From Crocodylus rhombifer (taxonomy: Eukaryota; Chordata; Crocodylia; Crocodylidae), in the NCBI GenBank assembly GCA_038503035.1, contig JAVSML010020433.1, positions 248,001-312,000 on the forward strand: a stretch of DNA of 64,000 nt. The letters run 5' to 3'. Both the position numbers and the translations under genes were made by a program. Shown here one piece after another: positions 61,625 through 64,000 of this stretch; positions within the stretch are counted from its first letter, which is position 1, and each line of letters starts with the position of its first letter. The notes beneath the pieces were generated by a model that did no database searches, was not told where the DNA came from, and was given only the letters and a program-made list of their open reading frames with translations.

Positions 61625-61760
61625 GCAGAAGCAAGGGTTTTGTAGGGTGATATCTTTTATTAGACAAACTCTGTAAAGTTAGACAAGCTTGCCTAACGTT
61701 ATCCCAACAACAGAGTTGATCCAGTAAAAGATATTACCCTAAGAAATCCTTGCTGCTTGC
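61625..61760. mobile_element. inverted-repeat MITE-like element (136 bp)
   Basis: The arms 61625-61673 and 61711-61760 are inverted copies at roughly 75-80% identity, each carrying the motif ATATCTTTTAYT or its complement (AGTAAAAGATAT), with a short spacer containing AAGCTTGCCTAACG. The wording TAAAAGATATTACCCT occurs in a repeat common in reptile genomes (remembered). Non-coding. Confidence 0.7.
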
Positions 61761-63139
61761 AAGGACTATCACAGCTACAACATGGCGCTTACACTACCAT
61801 AACATATCTTGGCCGTATCCCATGTGCAGAACACATGAAAGCCTCCTTGGATCTTCCCCTATCATCCTTCCCCAGGCCTTGCTCTGTTCATACCAAAAGA
61901 ACCTCCAGAGATGGGAGTTTCAGAGATATTCAGACTTCCCTTTAAAACTTTTGAGGCTACTCAAAGAACCTTGCCTGTATGAGAACACACAGCATGAAGA
62001 ATGAGGTAAGAAAAGGGATGGGCTGTTGTCCATCTTTCTTGCCCCCAGGCTACATGCAGGCAGGAGACATAGCTATGCAGTACAGTAGCACTTTTCAGTG
62101 AGGATACCAGGAGGACTTCATGACAGACTCTCCTCTCCCTAACAACTATATGGAAGGGTCAGGCCTCTTCTCCTACATATTTCTCTTGCCCAGGCCAGCT
62201 CTTTGAGACGGTTTCAAGTCCCTGGCCTGAAAATCTTTGCAGCTCAAGAGCCCCCCTTGAAATGACCAGGTTTATTTTCTTATGTTCTGCTTTTACCTGG
62301 GCCTGGCCCTTCATTGGCTGCGCAAGGTGCCTGGCATTGGTGCTAGGTTCTACCTCTTGCCTGGTGCCTGTCTGACCCTTTTGTTGTGGGGTGAGACCTA
62401 AAAAACTCATCGTCCCACTCCACTGCAAGAAGTAATGCTCCTGCTTCTGCAGGAAGAATTTGCTGCTCCTTTCTTCCCTGGGGGGCTGCGCAAACCTGGC
62501 GTCAATGCAAACAGAGGAATTGTTTTCCAAGGTGCAACACTCAGCCTGACAAGTGCCAGCTTGTGGCTGGGAGAGATTCCTTTCCCCTGTGACTTATCCC
62601 GGGGGTTCATTGTGAAAGCCTCACCTAGCTGCACCGGGGGTGAGCAGATGGATCTGCTCACAAGTCAGTTCCCAGGACTTCCCCTTTTCATTGTAGTGGA
62701 TGACTCTTACTCACACCACTACTCCAGCTTTGCCACTGCCTCCAAGCTCAGCTACTCCAGTAGCCCCAGATGTGACTGCCTGGGGGCAATTAGGAATGAA
62801 TCTGAATCTGGATTCAAACATGATCCCTGCTGGGATTTCACAGCTGCTCCTTAGTCTTGGCAGTGAACTAAATTCCTGGATCCAAATGCTCCTTCATCAT
62901 AGTGGTTTGGTCCCACTTCTAGTTGGAGCTGAAAGGAGGCAACAGCTGAGGTGATAAACTACTAAACTACTTTGCTGAAAGCCTGCAAGAGAAATTGCTT
63001 TGCTGCTTGCATACAGTTTGCATTCTGGGCTTAGGGTCTGACTGAGATGCAACACCGTAGCTGACTGCTCTGCAATGGTGCCCACTCCCAGAGCTGCAGG
63101 AAGGTTACTGGTAGCAAGTCTTTCTCTCCTGCAAACAGG
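61761..63139. other. intergenic, no gene recognised
   Basis: It contains a 139-codon plus-strand ORF (62435-62854) and a 123-codon minus-strand ORF (62159-62530). Neither resembles a known family and they overlap one another, so neither is called as a gene. Confidence 0.45.
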
Positions 63140-63300
63140 AATCGTGTGGGCTAGTGGACAGAGCACTGGCCTATGATTCTGAAGATGGGTTCTCATCTAC
63201 AACTTATGTTCCCTGCTTGTGCTTCAGTTTCCTGTCTGTAAAATGGGGATAACAATAGTGACTTCCTTTGAGATCTGCTGATGAAAAGCTAGCTATTGTT
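63140..63300 (+). repeat. MIR (CORE-SINE), nearly complete
   Basis: The tRNA-like head TGTGGGCTAGTGGACAGAGC with CACTGGCCTATGATTCTG is followed by an eroded B box (GGGTTCTCATCTAC). CTTCAGTTTCCTGTCTGTAA, AATGGGGATAACAATAGTGAC and GATGAAAAGCTA complete the MIR order. It is the most complete MIR in the window. Confidence 0.8.
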
Positions 63301-63849
63301 TTTTTGTTCTACAGAGGCTCCAATGCCATTCCCATCTTGGTTCCCATTGTGGGGCATAAGACAAGGACAATACAACATCCAACTGATCCCTGGCGATCAA
63401 AACAGCTTCTTGAGACTGTGAGTATTTTGGGTGTTGGCAAAAGCAGCCTGAACTGGGATGAGCAGTCTCACACACACACCTGAGAGATAAGTTCCAGCAG
63501 TCCCCTGTATAGAGCTAATGTTCTCCCATTTCAGCACAATGGCATTTTTACCCATCGTCAGTGTCATTAATGGGAGTTTAAAAGAACACACCTTATGTGT
63601 AGCTCTGAAATGTTCATCTTTCCCCTCTCCTTCCATGGGACTGAAAGTGGGGTTGAAATAAAGTTTTGCTGTATGTGTGTTTTTAATATCCTGGACAATA
63701 TGCCCCAGTGATGGGACAGCTTCCAAAGCTATTATTTCCCCTCCAGCCTTTAGCTGAGATGATGATTTTTTGCCTTCAGCACCTTGCACCTTGGCTGGAT
63801 GATCTCTCTGGAGTGGATTATGTCATTTGCTGACTGGAGCGTCCACATT

Positions 63850-63975
63850 TAATGTATTATTATTTATGTGATTATTTTTCTTATTTAGAGCCGTTAGCCT
63901 GTATGGCAATTAGGCATCTAAGGAAATGAGGTTCTTTCCCTAAGGAACTTATACTCTACATTAGAGAGATCGTTA
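63850..63975 (+). repeat. old sauropsid repeat, third copy
   Basis: TGTATTATTATTTATGTGATTA, GCCTGTATGGCAATTAGGCA, TTCTTTCCCTAAGGAACTTA and TACTCTACATTAGAGAGATC follow the family order seen at 31065 and 56885. Confidence 0.45.
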
Positions 63976-64000
63976 GTGAATAATTGAACTCTAATGCTTG

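Noticed and set aside
62159..62854. 139-codon plus and 123-codon minus ORFs
   Set aside because: Overlapping on opposite strands, no domain recognised, no promoter or splice context.
1..64000. CRISPR array, bacterial operon, prophage or integron
   Set aside because: No regularly spaced direct repeats, no dense ORFs with ribosome binding sites, and clear vertebrate repeats throughout.

Overview
This window looks like sauropsid nuclear DNA, most likely crocodilian, with turtle as the main alternative. Three things point that way. There is a CR1 LINE of the type common in crocodilians and turtles. There are many short non-autonomous hAT elements flanked by TCTAGAG-like 8-bp duplications. There are also scattered MIR/CORE-SINE copies and other old amniote repeats. 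Gene density is very low, the only CpG-rich block is at 27.2-28.0 kb, and no bacterial-style operon is present. The organism is inferred from remembered repeat families, not from a search.

One gene is supported: MSN (moesin), on the minus strand. Its first coding exon lies inside the CpG island at about 27.5 kb. The reading starts with MPKT and then meets a good splice donor in phase 0, which is the known layout of moesin exon 1. Positions 1-27514 are therefore read as MSN intron 1, which runs off the left edge. No exon 2 was found. From about 28.0 to 64.0 kb lies sequence upstream of MSN, with no convincing exon on either strand.

Intron 1 (1-27.5 kb) holds a MIR, poly(C)/poly(G) tracts, two hAT elements joined through a shared target duplication (10.1-10.8 kb), a hAT-like element carrying a 26-bp perfect palindrome (17.1-17.6 kb), another adjacent hAT pair (19.0-19.3 kb) and a roughly 450-bp imperfect palindrome (20.0-20.4 kb). 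The upstream region holds a possible foldback MITE (32.8-33.3 kb), a 400-bp assembly gap that starts next to a poly(C) run (35.4 kb), a 342-bp Tigger1-like mariner MITE with TA flanks (37.7-38.0 kb), a composite repeat block with a tRNA-like module and a 77-bp tandem duplication (42.3-43.4 kb), two more hAT elements (45.3 and 52.0 kb), a dead 1.5-kb CR1 (46.6-48.1 kb), and several MIRs and older sauropsid repeats.

No novel multi-gene system is visible. The points most worth checking are the tandem hAT insertions, the Tigger1-like element in a reptile, the two palindromes, the recurring G/C homopolymers and a few candidate conserved non-coding elements. Most open reading frames here are chance ORFs in non-coding DNA and are left out.
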